Below are positions 43,121 through 54,932 of a DNA stretch of 64,000 nucleotides, piece after piece (position 1 is the first letter of the stretch; each line of letters starts with the position of its first letter). The DNA lies in the NCBI GenBank assembly GCA_032622095.1, contig CP136064.1, positions 185,922,209-185,986,208 of the forward strand, given 5' to 3'. A program made the translations under genes and the position numbers. The notes beneath the pieces are model-generated. The model was not told the origin of the DNA. It saw only the letters and a list, made by a program, of their open reading frames with translations, and did no database searches. The DNA comes from Siphonodentalium dalli (lineage: Eukaryota; Mollusca; Scaphopoda; Gadilida; Siphonodentaliidae).

Positions 43121-46100
43121 GATGATTATACCGCTCCACGAAACAAAGAACAACATTTACTAGTGGAGGAGATCGATGTGTAGATCATTTCCCTAAAACA
43201 TTCAAGAGTTAAAACTCAAATTTGAGAAAAACAACATATACATATAACTTTAATTCACATGTGGTATGTAACAATGTTGCCAGACTAATATCACCCTATA
43301 GATCCCACTTCCAGGGGCTACCTGGACATTGAGAAGACACGTGGTCCATAACATTTAATATCCATGTAAGAATTAAAACATATATTTTATGGCTGTTATC
43401 GTTGCACTCCAATCTAATTATAGGTATGCCTATAGTTATTGTAGTTATATATATTATACATTCGAGGCCTTGGTTCTTCAAATAACAAACAGTGCACTTT
43501 GTGTTGTCTTGATCAACTTTTCAGTTCGTCCAAATTCGCGGACAATTTTGACTCACCGAAGCCCCTGCTCTGACAAACGCACAAACAGCTAAATAACCCG
43601 CCATCAACTCGGGGCTGGATTCCGAATGGAGCTTGGTGCATTTTCCATGGGATTTTTATGAAGTTGGTTTAAACATATTTATTAGCCATATATGCATATA
43701 AATACACACAGTCGGCAACGGGATTGAAGAACAAGTGCGGGCCACGTATGTGCTACTTCTCTCCCGACCACCATACACTCAAGTGAAATACAAAAAATGA
43801 TACATGGCATTGAACAATTATATATGGTATTAACGATAATGGTAAATGAATTGTTGCTAGTCTCTCCCAATTTCGAACTCATATAGTTCAAAGTAAATGT
43901 TGCTTTAAGGTGTTCTGTGCTCATCCGTCCTTTAAAATGAAGTTGCTTTGGAAATAGTTGGTCCTCAACCACATAAGCTACCCCTTGAATGATATGCTAA
44001 CTTTGCAACCGGAGTAAAGGATTGTTTACTCTGCAAGAGATAGGAGAACATTGCTCCTCGTAACTGGAAGCGTTGTAATGATTGTTGTATAGTATTAAAT
44101 TTTGTCAAACAATAGAAAATTAACCAGTATTTCACAGAAGTAAGTCTTTGTCAATGACATTTTCGAATAGACAAGTATACATGTATGTGCGGCCAATACA
44201 ATTGAACGAAATATGCTTTGGTGTACAGTTATTCATACAAGTCATCTGGCAACTCTCTTAAACTCGTTTTCTGTGAAGTTTGGGCCTAGAAATTCAATAA
44301 AACTGCCAAAACATATCTAAGTCTGCGCTCATTTCGGCTCCTGTTATATGTCGTCAATCTTTTATTTGGATTTGAAAATACATCGCCATTATGAAATGCC
44401 GAACTCTTTTAAACAATGTTTTTTTTCGAGCATGGTGACACACACGTGATTGTTTTTCCTGGTAAGGAATACTCACAGAAGTGGGATCTATATGGTGTTT
44501 GTGGTACCATTCAACAGATATAATGTGAACCGTTTAACTGAAATAGCCACTATGTGGTCCTGGGCTTTGCCTCGATTGTGCGAATCACTTTGATTATCAA
44601 ATTGAAAACCAGGGAAATATTTATTAACTCTTAATCTAGAAACTACACACTTCACAGTAATCAATGATTGGATTATTAAACTATTAGAATAGCAAACGAT
44701 TTTCCCGCTCGACCTTTAGATCCAACTGCAGTTGGTGTTAAATTAATGACATTGATTAGAACTGTCAAAACGTATGTGTGTGGGAGAGGGATGTCTACTA
44801 GACAACATTCTCAAGTTGATATCAACCTACAATGTAATACAAAAACAAATCTCACCATGCATGTTATCAACATCCACGACCATGCAGCGTTTGGGTGCCA
44901 CATTCTGAAAGATACCAATAGTATATAACACAACTCCAGTTGACCGTATTCTGAAGTGCACCAGCGACACCGTGTCACCACCATAAATGTGTCTTATGTG
45001 ATCATTTACAAGGAAGTTTGAACAGTTTTGGCAAACCACTTGTCTGGATTCATTTCAACAAGTACAAACAAATGTGGACGAAAAATATTTATATCTGAGA
45101 CCGCACATGCTTTGATGTCTGATTCCAGCTTTGCTCAAATGTATAATGATCGACTTGGGGCATTTAACACAGACTCAATGTCTAATTACTACACTCCATG
45201 TTAATAGTATACAGTCAGCAGATGTACGATGAACCGATAGACAGTTTGGTATTTACACGACTGAAAAAGGTATATAATCGACAATCACTGAGAACAGAGG
45301 ACATTACTCGGGCGCGACCCACGTGTGACAGCCAGTTTACATTTGGAGAGGCGCTCTTATTTTATGGTCTGTCCGACATGATCAGTGTGTAGATAACGCG
45401 GATTAGTTGAGTTTCGTTCTCACAAGGACAATCAGAGGCTATCGCGCTGACGGTTTGTAATGTGAAAAGACACCTTTTAAAATTTAAAGTGCAAGATAAT
45501 AGATTTCAGCATTGGTGATTCTCGGATTTATGAAGTATAGCTTTCGTTAGAATGGTATGTGGACATAGTAGAACATAATGTTATATCCGGTTGTGTATAT
45601 ATTTTGACCGAAATGAGTTGGGTTTTTTATATACATTTTTACATTATCATCGATTATATTGAATGCGTTCGAAAAATGTGGTAGGTGCCCATTTGCACAA
45701 TGCCTGATGTTATATAGGCGCAACGCCATAGGACAGATAGTTGCTATATCGATGAAAATAATATAGGAACTCCACAATCATAACACGAACGCTCTTCATT
45801 ATCAACATAGAACATATAACTACTGCTGCAAAAGTACTACTCATATATTCGTCCTGTGTATGTATTAAAGAGATGTGGAGCACTCTTCTGGGGTAATCGA
45901 ATGGGAGTAGAGAGTTAATAATAGTAATTATTTTAATAATATAAATTTTAAATCACAATGTTTTAATTCATAAATATGATTTATATGGAGCTATACTCTT
46001 ATATTTAGCGGAATGATTGCGAAGAACTAGGTTAACTATTTATAAGTGTGCGTAATACAAATGTAGTTCGATATCGTATAGGGATCTTCAGATTAGTTGA

Positions 46101-46600
46101 ATGCATGTCTTTAATGGTATTTATTTTGGCGACTTCGTCTGATAACAATTATCTATAATATAGGACAGTTACAACATTTTGCGACTAAACAATAACGCAT
46201 TCTTATTTTAAACAGATTGGGACAATGAAACTAGTGATACATATTATTGTAATACAATACAAACGCTCTTTATTCTTGACGTTGTCTGAGTAACTAACAG
46301 TCGATCGACGCTCTTTATTAACGCCACCGGTGAATACTGTTGGCCAAATTATAGAAATCCGTGGTAATATGTAGGTTTTATAAATAGATTGGGTCGCTTT
46401 AATAGCTGTAGTGCTACCCAGAATGCGGTTATTTTGGGACGCGTTAAAGTTGTACTGCGACCCGAGTCCGGTAAAAGCTGTAGTTGGAATGTCCAAGTTC
46501 GTGAAAGTTCTATTGACGATGATTTGATGAGCTTTATTGTTTTAGGATATTGTAGAAAGGATAATCTGGCCGTGTCAAATTGAGCTATAGCAATGGGATA
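43121..46600. other. Gene-free stretch
   Basis: AT-rich. AACGCTCTTTATT motifs occur at 45788, 46261 and 46308. The frame at 46389-46583 (64 residues, MGRFNSCSATQ..) is open, but I see no family, no splice signals and no duplicate, so it is not called a gene. Confidence 0.35.
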
Positions 46601-46609
46601 TCTCGCAGG

Positions 46610-46985
46610 ACAACATATTTCGGGGTTCGTGGGGTGTGTATTCGCTGGATGTCTTATCGTTGCAGTATGTAACAATTATGACCGCGTTAATTGCTTTCGA
46701 CGTTTAGGTATGAACAATGGCTGGGCCATGCATGCACTCTTGGCTGAAACACAATACCTCCGATTTTTGATCCGCATTTAGAAGCTTTCTGGTGTGGTGA
46801 ATGAGAAACCTGCAGTAATAAGCCGTAGTTTTTTGTAATAATTTGAAGGATTAGTTGTTTTAACCGAATTATGAGGCGGTGCATTCATGTAACCAATATA
46901 TTTTATATTATAATTTATATTTATGGCTAATAATATGATCTTGGTGGCGTTACCATTTCTTACTATGGTTTTCTTGTATATGCTG
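46610..46985 (+). repeat. Direct duplication, copy 1 (partner 48290-48745)
   Basis: The shared order is 'gatgtctyatygttgcagtatgtaac', 'tgaacaatggctggg', 'ttttggatccgcattta', 'tggtgtggtgaatgagaaacc', 'gattagttgttttaaccg' and 'ctatggttttcttgt'. The two copies lie about 1.7 kb apart, head to tail. Copy 2 carries ~110 extra bases near 48420-48530. The family is unknown. Confidence 0.75.
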
Positions 46986-47040
46986 CTCCACGTTCTCACG
47001 GGCTCAGTATAAAAAAATTATATATTGGATCAAATTGTCG

Positions 47041-47146
47041 TATGGTGGATGGGACGGTGAGCGGATTAGGTCGCCGCCGTACGACGCCCGGTCAGCAACG
47101 ACGAAGCTGTTCGATTCCTGATAAGAGAACACCGATGCATGAGGAT
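47041..47146 (+). repeat. Possible tRNA-derived SINE head
   Basis: GGTGAGCGGATTAGG (A-box-like) and GTTCGATTCC (B-box-like, near 47108) are spaced about 45 bases apart within GC-rich sequence unlike the surroundings. The body beyond is interrupted by the LINE-tail insertion at 47160. No cloverleaf could be drawn with confidence. Confidence 0.4.
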
Positions 47147-47159
47147 GTCACCCCTTGTT

Positions 47160-47324
47160 ATGTATTACACCACAATTGTAAATACTCTGTCATCTTGTAA
47201 ACAAATACTGTAATTTCAACTTTGTATCGGGAGAGGGGTCTCCTGTAAGTTTCTGTAACTTGTACCCCAATCCCTTTGTAAATTGAATAATTCACAATAA
47301 AATATGTTTAAAGTAAAAAGTAAA
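47160..47324 (+). mobile_element. 165-bp LINE 3' tail insertion with 13-bp target duplication
   Basis: GTCACCCCTTGTT occurs at 47147-47159 and 47325-47337. The insert carries 'cgggagaggggtctcc', 'tttctgtaacttgtacccc', 'atccctttgta' and ends AATAAAATATGTTTAAAG then AAAAAGTAAA. The same tail appears at 51830, 52240 and 59028, the last downstream of a LINE C-terminal coding relic. It is a very short 5'-truncated copy of that LINE, or of a SINE sharing its tail. Confidence 0.85.
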
Positions 47325-48289
47325 GTCACCCCTTGTTTGTACGCTGGGTTCATGCCATTTTCAGGCGATATACGAGGGATTCATATACCAACACTCACTG
47401 TCCAATCGGCCCGCGGCATACCAGTGCAGACAGCGGTCTGTCAGCGACTTAGCATGCACTGATACAAATAGTCTATTGTGTCATTTTGTGTTATCACCAC
47501 CCCAAGTTTCGTCCGATTTCCACTTATTTTCAACTATTTTCGAGTTGCATGTGCTTATGATACATTCCGCTGACATGATTTCAACAAGGTTAATGCCCAT
47601 GAATTGCATAAAACGCACAAGAATGTCGATATTGATAAAATTTGATATACTCCCTGGAAGTCGGTACACCCTATGTTTTTGGCTTTAAACACGAGTCTCA
47701 TTACCCCTAGTCGAACTGTACATCGACAGATGACACTTCCACCAGGTAAATACCCACTAATTTTATTTCAACGATATTCTGTTAATTCACTATTGTGATT
47801 CCTCGAAATAAAAAAAAACACCAATATGCCTATATGTGGGACACTGCTGGGGCGCTGGTTCCATTGATATATATATAGGCCGAATGTCGGTTGGATAGTG
47901 TTACCTCGCTGTCAGTCGGTACCGGTATTTAGGAGTCATATATTCCCGTCTTAAAAGGCACTCGGGATTTAAACAAAAGGCTGGTGCACGACTTTGATGA
48001 CGACAGTGGTATTTGATTAAGAGTTATATTGAATGGTCCTCTTAACCATTTTCATCCCTTTTCCGGTCTCGTTCTGTTTATCGGGCGCTATTTTATCAAC
48101 CGCATCGCGTCCTGTTATCTCTGTGCCAGAAAATATAAAGTAACATGTAGCCATCAGGACCCTTTTACACCCTATATGGTGTATACTGCGAGGCTGATCT
48201 GGCGATTTCATATGAACTATGGGGTAACTTTGATTAATAGTGTACTCGCTATGTTGCGTACCGGTTAGACCTTCTTTTTGCATGATGTA

Positions 48290-48745
48290 TGTATTTTGCG
48301 GATGTATCTTCGCAGATGTCTCATTGTTGCAGTATGTAACTTTTATGTCCGCGTTATTTGCTTTCGAAATTTAGATATGAACAATGGCTGGGGCACTCTT
48401 GAAGATTTTATGGCGGGAACACAATGCATAATGTAACAGCTAACATTGCTGATGAAGTGTGTCTCAGTTGGAATGAAAAATAAAGGTCGTATTGCGAAGT
48501 ATCGAGGGTGTATTTAATCCAATTAGTAGATTTTTGGTCCGCATTTAATGGCTTTCTAGTGTGGTGAATGAGAAACCTTCAGTGTTGACCCGTAGTTGTT
48601 GTAATAATTTGAATGATTAGTTGTTTTACCGGAATTCTGAGGTGGTTCATACATGAAACCCGTATATTTTATATTTTATATATGGCTAATGATATGATCT
48701 TGAGGGCATTACAATTTCTGACTATGGTTTTCTTGTCTCTTAATA
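48290..48745 (+). repeat. Direct duplication, copy 2
   Basis: Partner of 46610-46985; see that entry. Includes an internal ~110-base segment absent from copy 1. Confidence 0.75.
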
Positions 48746-49911
48746 TGGTATAGTTTTGCAGATATATATACTATTTAGAACAGTGATGAAAACATATGAC
48801 AATGAAGTGTGAAATCTACGCCCTTCTTCACATATTTTCTTAACTGGTTTTCAGTATTAACCCCGTCTGTTAACTAACTGGCATTACGTATTCACCAGTC
48901 CTTTATCTAGTGACATCCTCATGCATCGCGATTTTTCTTTCCGTCCGTCCTAACAGCAAACATATAATTATACATGTACGACAGTAATGATGTTGTGCAG
49001 ACCATTTATGCGTTGATGCATAGCGAGACTATACGGTGATGGGACCACCATACACGATGAATAATGCATGCCCTCTGGGTCATAAAGGCCGCGACCAAGT
49101 CATTATTTCGTGGACAACCATGCAGAGCGTCACCGTGACAAACATTTTTATGCTCGTCCATAATGAATGGGATAACCATAACCGATTGCCCCACAACGTG
49201 TTTCATTTATTCATTTATGCGTCGGGTTTGAGTCCCATTGCAGTCGTATATAAGTGAAACAAAGTCCATTATTCCGATCCGACGAATTTATTTTCGCCTC
49301 TGGTTGGTTAAACATATTTTATTCCCAATATAATTATATACATTCAAAATAGACAACATGGAGTATAAGAAAGAAACAATTGGAAAGGGGCTATTGTGAC
49401 CATCTCCCTTCGACTGAAATATCCATAGTATTGTGATGGATGCCAACAATCAATTGCATGACAGTGAATGTATACATTTGGACTGTTGTAGCTTGAAACA
49501 ATGTCTTCTGTTGACACATGTGATGGATGTCACAGACAATGCCATAAAAGGGAATTACATATTCGATGAGGCAACATTAAATTGTACATCTACGTTAAAT
49601 TTGAATCATCTCTTATCCAAAGTTCGGATTGTGGGTGTACAAACGTCATAATATATAGCTGAAATGTGAATGAGGGGATGGCTTGGAATTTCAGTCATAC
49701 ACCTATACATACAATGTATTTCATTTATTCATTTATATTATACATGCATATATGTCCCCGCTGGATTGGCCGGTAAGATGCACAAAGAGTGCACCAGGCC
49801 GTACACACATGCCAACCATGCAGCGATGGTGGAACTGCAGGGTTCTATGTCCCGTGATAAATGGCGTAAAACGGAAGATATTGGTCTGATTCGGGTGTTT
49901 CGACAAGTTTG
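48746..49911. other. Gene-free stretch
   Basis: No repeat or ORF that I can support. Short frames near 49433-49915 lack any recognisable feature. Confidence 0.35.
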
Positions 49912-49915
49912 TTAA

Positions 49916-50310
49916 AGGTACACTATCCAATTCGATGGTTTCCGTATCATCAGATTCAAACAACACAATTTCTTCAAAAGACACTATAGTTATATAAGAA
50001 TCGATTAATTACCCAAAAATAATGCTAACACTGTCAACTATAGCATACAATTGCCCAAAAAGTGTTATATATCAACATTTTGTTCAATGCAATGTGGGAT
50101 GGAGAGTATGTCGGTTCACTCGGTTGGCATTCGTCGATTATTTGCCAGACCGCCAAATATTTGAGGTAGTGAAAAATAACAGATTTCAAAACTCGAAATC
50201 TGATAACTTTGGTCTTTGATGGGTGGGTTCGTCGACTCAAATCTAATATTCTTTACCCAGAAGCCGAATAATTAGTAATTTAGGGGCGTTAAATCGGATT
50301 ATGTATGTTT
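49916..50310. mobile_element. TTAA-flanked MITE, ~435-bp family, copy 2
   Basis: TTAA (49912-49915) precedes AGGTACACTATCCAATTCGA. The interior matches the copies at 10360 and 63324 (AGAATCGATTAATTACCCAA; CAACATTTTGTTCAAT). The right end AATCGGATTATGTATGTTT has lost its TTAA. Confidence 0.85.
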
Positions 50311-50590
50311 TATTGATTACTATAGAATTGGGAATAATATAGGAAATAATTATTCCCCTGAAACGTTTCCACGAACATACAGAAACTAAAGCCTCTGAGA
50401 AATAGTTACTACTTTTAGAATATGGAAACATATTTTATTGCAACGTGATTTTAAATATGAAATGAGGTGTTTTTCAAGTGTTCTTTGTGAATAATAATGC
50501 TATATGGAGCTATATTTTATATATGTATTTTCCCGACCACACGACCCCTAGTGCAATATATATCTTGCTGAAAATGGTGGCGGCATTTAA

Positions 50591-50958
50591 AGACATATTA
50601 TGTACTTGTTCGGGTGCGTGAAACTGATAAGTTAGTATTCAGGCGCTATGACAACTGGAGGAATGTAACATTCTACTAGCATTGCCGAAAATTTTAAGCA
50701 AATCGACCGTACCACTCCATGGAAAACATCGTCAGAACTACGCTCAATTGTAAATATTTACTATACTCGATTCGGGACGCATCTATCGGTGATAAACTAA
50801 CGAAAACGATTTCCCCATCGAGAGTCACTGCATTTAATTCACATTTTAGTATGACGGTGTGTGTTGTCAATTTGGATTTACTATTTGTAAAATTACTACT
50901 TTGAACAAGATTATTCTCCATTTCTATTTGATCACCATACCGGAGTGTTTCACATCAC
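50591..50958. mobile_element. TTAA-flanked MITE, ~368-bp family, copy 1
   Basis: TTAA at 50587-50590 and 50959-50962. The ends AGACATATTATG and TTCACATCACT have only weak inverted similarity. Full-length match to 54562-54928 and, reversed, to 42170-42506. Confidence 0.8.
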
Positions 50959-50962
50959 TTTA

Positions 50963-51730
50963 AATAGTATTGTACCAACATATGTATTTGAACTGATATA
51001 TATAAGGCACGCAAAAGGAAATGAGTATCACTTGTCAAGTAATTGTTAATTACGTTAGGTATCTTACTATCAAATAACAAACCCACCTTCAAGTTATGTT
51101 ACATATTGCTCATATTCATACTGGTACATTCATTCTTCTAATTAATATATTTACATTTTTGTATATGACCACCTGTGCGTGAAATAGTTTAAATCTTCGA
51201 CTGCCGAAGTATGCAAATACCTATGAATGGTGATCGATAGGCGGTGAAGATATCTAATTACATAGCATATACCTATTTGTTAAACCAGCAAAGGACTCGA
51301 CACACGATTTATCAACGAGCCCAACGACATTCCTTCAGCCAGGTATAACAGTGTTTCGTTATCACATATCCGATTCGCCTATACGCCCCTGCAACTTAGA
51401 CGTTGAAGACCCCTATCACTATTTTCATGCATGCCCTTTATTTATAGAACAGACCATTGACTTTTATCAAAATCTAGGTATATATTGATGGCTTTCATTC
51501 ATTAGAAACAAATCATTTCTTATATGGGGGTTAAAGGTATATCAAACGACAAGAACTCTACTCTTTTTTTGCATCACTCAATCTTTCATAGCTAAAACAA
51601 ATCGTTTTGAACAAACCCAATGTTTACTCATGTATGATATCATAGTAAATTTCGACATTCATCCATCAAACTTACTGAATTCTAGTCTTTTCTTCATAAC
51701 AGAGTTTGGCAATTTGCAATACAAATGAAA
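50963..51730. other. Gene-free stretch
   Basis: AT-rich, with no repeat or ORF that I can support. Confidence 0.35.
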
Positions 51731-51734
51731 ACCC

Positions 51735-51930
51735 GACACCCGCAACACACGTGCACACTCTGCACTGCTATTTATAAACACTTTGTGCTATATCTGCTAT
51801 GTATTTTTTTTATGTATGTTCTATGATTGTACCCGGAGAGGGGCAAGTTGTAATTTCTGTAACTTGTGTCCAGATCCCTATGTATATATCTTTCTAGATA
51901 CATTAAAATATGTTTAACGTAAAGTATAAC
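51735..51930 (+). mobile_element. LINE 3' tail, second copy
   Basis: 'acccggagaggggcaagttg', 'atttctgtaacttgtgtcc', 'gatccctatgtatata', and the terminal ACATTAAAATATGTTTAACG then AAAGTATAA match 47160-47324. Target duplication not resolved. Confidence 0.7.
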
Positions 51931-52189
51931 GCTAATCACAACAATAAAGGCAACGTCGAAGTGTCGGGCCAGTCGCCAATTCTCTACTTTATCAATTAAT
52001 ATTAACCTTATATACAGTCAAATGTTTGAGTCATATAGCCTTGTAATGAATATTTCACATCTGTCCCAGCAGAGACAGATAGGCATATTCTTATGCTCGT
52101 CCAAATTAGCAATCCATAGACACATACGCTGAAAGATGTTATTCAACATATAATGCCAACTCAAAATGTTTTCTCACCATGTACAACCA

Positions 52190-52672
52190 TTTCTGTTATC
52201 GCCTTCTTGTCATTTTATTACAATGTATTGTCAACTTTATTTACGGGGGAGGCTACCTAAGTTGAAATAACTTGTGCCCCGATCCCTTTTGTATAATTAT
52301 ATATGATTGATTGATTGATTGATTGATCGATTGGGGTTTATTGTCGCTTTAGCCACTAAGGCCATATCACGACATTGCCAGTTTTAGTGGTGGAGGAAAT
52401 CCGCACACTTGCGACTAATCTAACAGTGATTTCAATGGCTGATAAACTCGTCAACCATGTGCGGCAAACCACCGGCCATCGGCGAGTAACTGGTAACTCC
52501 ACCAGATAACGATTTCGAGTTACAAAGTCCACGATGGAAACATGTGGATTTGAACCCTAATCGCCAGCGCTGGAGGGCGAAACGGCTTGGAGTTGTACCC
52601 CTAACCGATTGAGCCACCGAGGCCCCGGTATAATTATATACGAATAACATATGTTTACAGTAAAAGTAAAGT
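52190..52672 (+). mobile_element. LINE 3' tail, third copy, split by a SINE
   Basis: Tail wording ('gggggaggctacc', 'aacttgtgccccgatccctttt') runs to 52290 and resumes at 52641 with CGAATAACATATGTTTACAG then AAAAGTAAAG. The interruption is the minus-strand SINE with its target duplication. Confidence 0.8.
52304..52627 (-). mobile_element. tRNA-derived SINE, minus strand, with 13-bp target duplication
   Basis: GTATAATTATATA occurs at 52291-52303 and 52628-52640. On the minus strand the element starts near 52627 with a tRNA-like head: A box TGGCTCAATCGGTTAG (52601-52616) and B box GGGTTCAAATCC (52546-52557), about 45 bases apart, suitable for RNA polymerase III. A ~170-base body follows. The 3' end carries 'gatatggccttagtggctaaagcgacaataaacc', then a (TCAA)n/(ATCA)n run at 52307-52330. 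Overall layout matches mollusc tRNA-headed SINEs; subfamily not assigned. Confidence 0.9.
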
Positions 52673-52675
52673 CGA

Positions 52676-53359
52676 AGTGTCCAATTGGTCTTGGTGGCTC
52701 AGTCATTGTGGTGAACACTGAGTTATAGGTCACAGAAACAGCCCGGCGATGGCAAATCTTGTTCACTTTCACGGACTTGCGATCCATGCACGCAGTGTGA
52801 GTTTCCAGCTTCGAGTATATATCTGGTAAAGATTGTCGGTTGTTTCGTTTGCGTGGGACGTGTGGTTTAAAACTGCAGTGCATGGGGTGAAAATCTCACA
52901 CTGCAATTGTTATATAGGTATTTCATCCACCAACAAGACTGGTAAAATCGAAATATTGTCTGTTCAAGTTGTCGACGATAAACATATGAGAACAAAGTCG
53001 AAAGTTTTATGTCATAAAAGCTTGGGATGGTTGTATACAATTTGTTTTGGAGAATATCGCGTGTATGCATGCAGGTGTAACGATGATAAATATTTTCCTA
53101 TAGGACCCTCGTGCTAACATTTTATAGGGTATGCTGCACCCAATTCAATTTAATGTAATGGGTAACTCATCGTCGTGATATACATATATGTATGATACAT
53201 GCAGAGGGAGAAAATGAATTACAATTCAAATATTCTAAATAGGATATTGCATGGCACGTATGCGTGGTATACATTTGGAAGTATATGTACAGAGTATTTG
53301 AACAATATTACGTATGTGTGCATAATTTGGATATATAGAAATATGAAAAAAGATTATCA
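52676..53359. other. Gene-free stretch
   Basis: The frame 52833-53117 (94 residues) shows no domain, repeat relation or splice context and is not called. Nothing else was found. Confidence 0.35.
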
Positions 53360-53363
53360 TTAA

Positions 53364-53715
53364 AGGGGCTATGTACACTAAATCTGGTCATTTATGGGAA
53401 CATCCCCTTTTATACTCAACATAATATATGCAACAAATGAATGAATTTGAGCCATGGGTGAGTGAAAAATACACTCGTGTGCTCTATATATACGAATGAT
53501 GCAAAAAACAAAGTAATTCTAATGAAAATGAATTTATGGCTGGAGTCATAAATTCATTTTCATTATAATTACCCTGTTTTTTTGCATCATTCGGGGAGCA
53601 CACAATTGTATTTTTCACCAATCCATGGCTCACATTCATTCATGTGCTGCATATATTCTGTTGAGTATAAAAGGAGATGATCCCATAAATGGTTGGATTT
53701 AGTATACAGTACCTT
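53364..53715. mobile_element. Near-palindromic TTAA-flanked MITE, 352 bp
   Basis: TTAA at 53360-53363 and 53716-53719. The ends are AGGGGCTATGTACACTAAAT and ATTTAGTATACAGTACCTT. The arms pair along almost the whole length through a central ATGAATTTATGGCTGGAGTC region. It is a recent-looking foldback with scattered mismatches. Confidence 0.9.
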
Positions 53716-54561
53716 TTAAAAGTGTTGTTAGTTTGAAATGGGGGTGGGGGTGTTCAGATTAAAAACAGATAATGGTGGGAGTGGTGAAGCCCACGATACT
53801 GCATGTACTGACCCTGTTTCTGAAGTCTGACAAATTGACATTTATTACAACAACCAAGAGCATCAAGCATTGAATGTGCCTTTTAATTTTAATTATTGTG
53901 TAAACTGAGTCGAGTAGAGTGCTCTTTGCTCGAAAACTTGCTGTACCAGCCGTGTACCCATGCTTTTCAATAAGCATATATCTTCTAGTACACTAAATTT
54001 GCCGAAAGGCGACATAAAACTTGTACTATTATACATCTGGGAGACTGGGACTTTAGCGTACGTCCTTTGTCGTCATCGTGAGTATTGATGGAACGCGACC
54101 CACAACAAAACATAGTAAAAAGGAAATCTGATCGCTATATAATTGACATTTATTTACTAATCGAATTATAATTAGACAACCCCATGTATATATCCGATAA
54201 TGAATTCACTTAATATTGCCTTTATTAATTAAAACAACCATTGTACACTATACTTGGGGGAGCTGCACACAGAATATGGGTATATCGTAGTTATATGCTA
54301 AAACGTATAGGGGTAATAAAACGCGAAAGAAAACAATATATATCACTGGAAGACTTATTCATCTGCACGGGACGGTGGCTGCGACTGTTGTAATGTTAAC
54401 CAACGAATTCTGAACCGGTAAAGGTCGATTTAATTGATGTCATGTATGCGAAATTAAATAAAATGTCTAACAGGTATTGCTTCATAATTTGTATGGGGAC
54501 GACGAATCGCGTCAACGCTAACGTATGTACTATCAAATGCCCATATCCAGCAAAGGTTTAA

Positions 54562-54928
54562 AGACATGTTATGGACTTGTTCGGGTGCGTGAAACTGATA
54601 CATTAATACTCAGGCGCTATGTCAATTGGGGGAATGTAGCATTCTACTAACATCGCCCAAAATCTAAAAAAAATCGACCATACAACTCCATAGAAAACAC
54701 CGTCTGAAATACGCTCAATTGTAAATTTTTACATCTCGATTCGGGACGCAACAATCGGCGATAAACTAACGAAAATGATTTCACCATCGATATTCATTGC
54801 ATTTAATAAATATATAAGACTGCCGGTGTGTGTTTTAAATTTGGATTAATATTCATAAAAATAACTATTTTGGGTAAGATTATTCTCCATTTCTAATCGA
54901 TCACCCAACCGGAGTGTTTCACATCACT
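54562..54928. mobile_element. TTAA-flanked MITE, ~368-bp family, copy 2
   Basis: TTAA at 54558-54561 and 54929-54932. Co-linear with 50591-50958 (TTGTTCGGGTGCGTGAAACT, 'ctcgattcgggacgcaa', 'gataaactaacgaaaatgattt'). Confidence 0.8.
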
Positions 54929-54932
54929 TTAA

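Noticed and set aside
46389-46781. Two consecutive 60-codon ORFs as a possible small gene
   Set aside because: The related copy at 48290 does not preserve the frame, and no family or splice signal is evident.
52690-52760. Second tRNA-like head (TTGGTGGCTCAGTCATTG)
   Set aside because: An A-box-like word is present, but no B box or acceptor pairing follows within tRNA distance.
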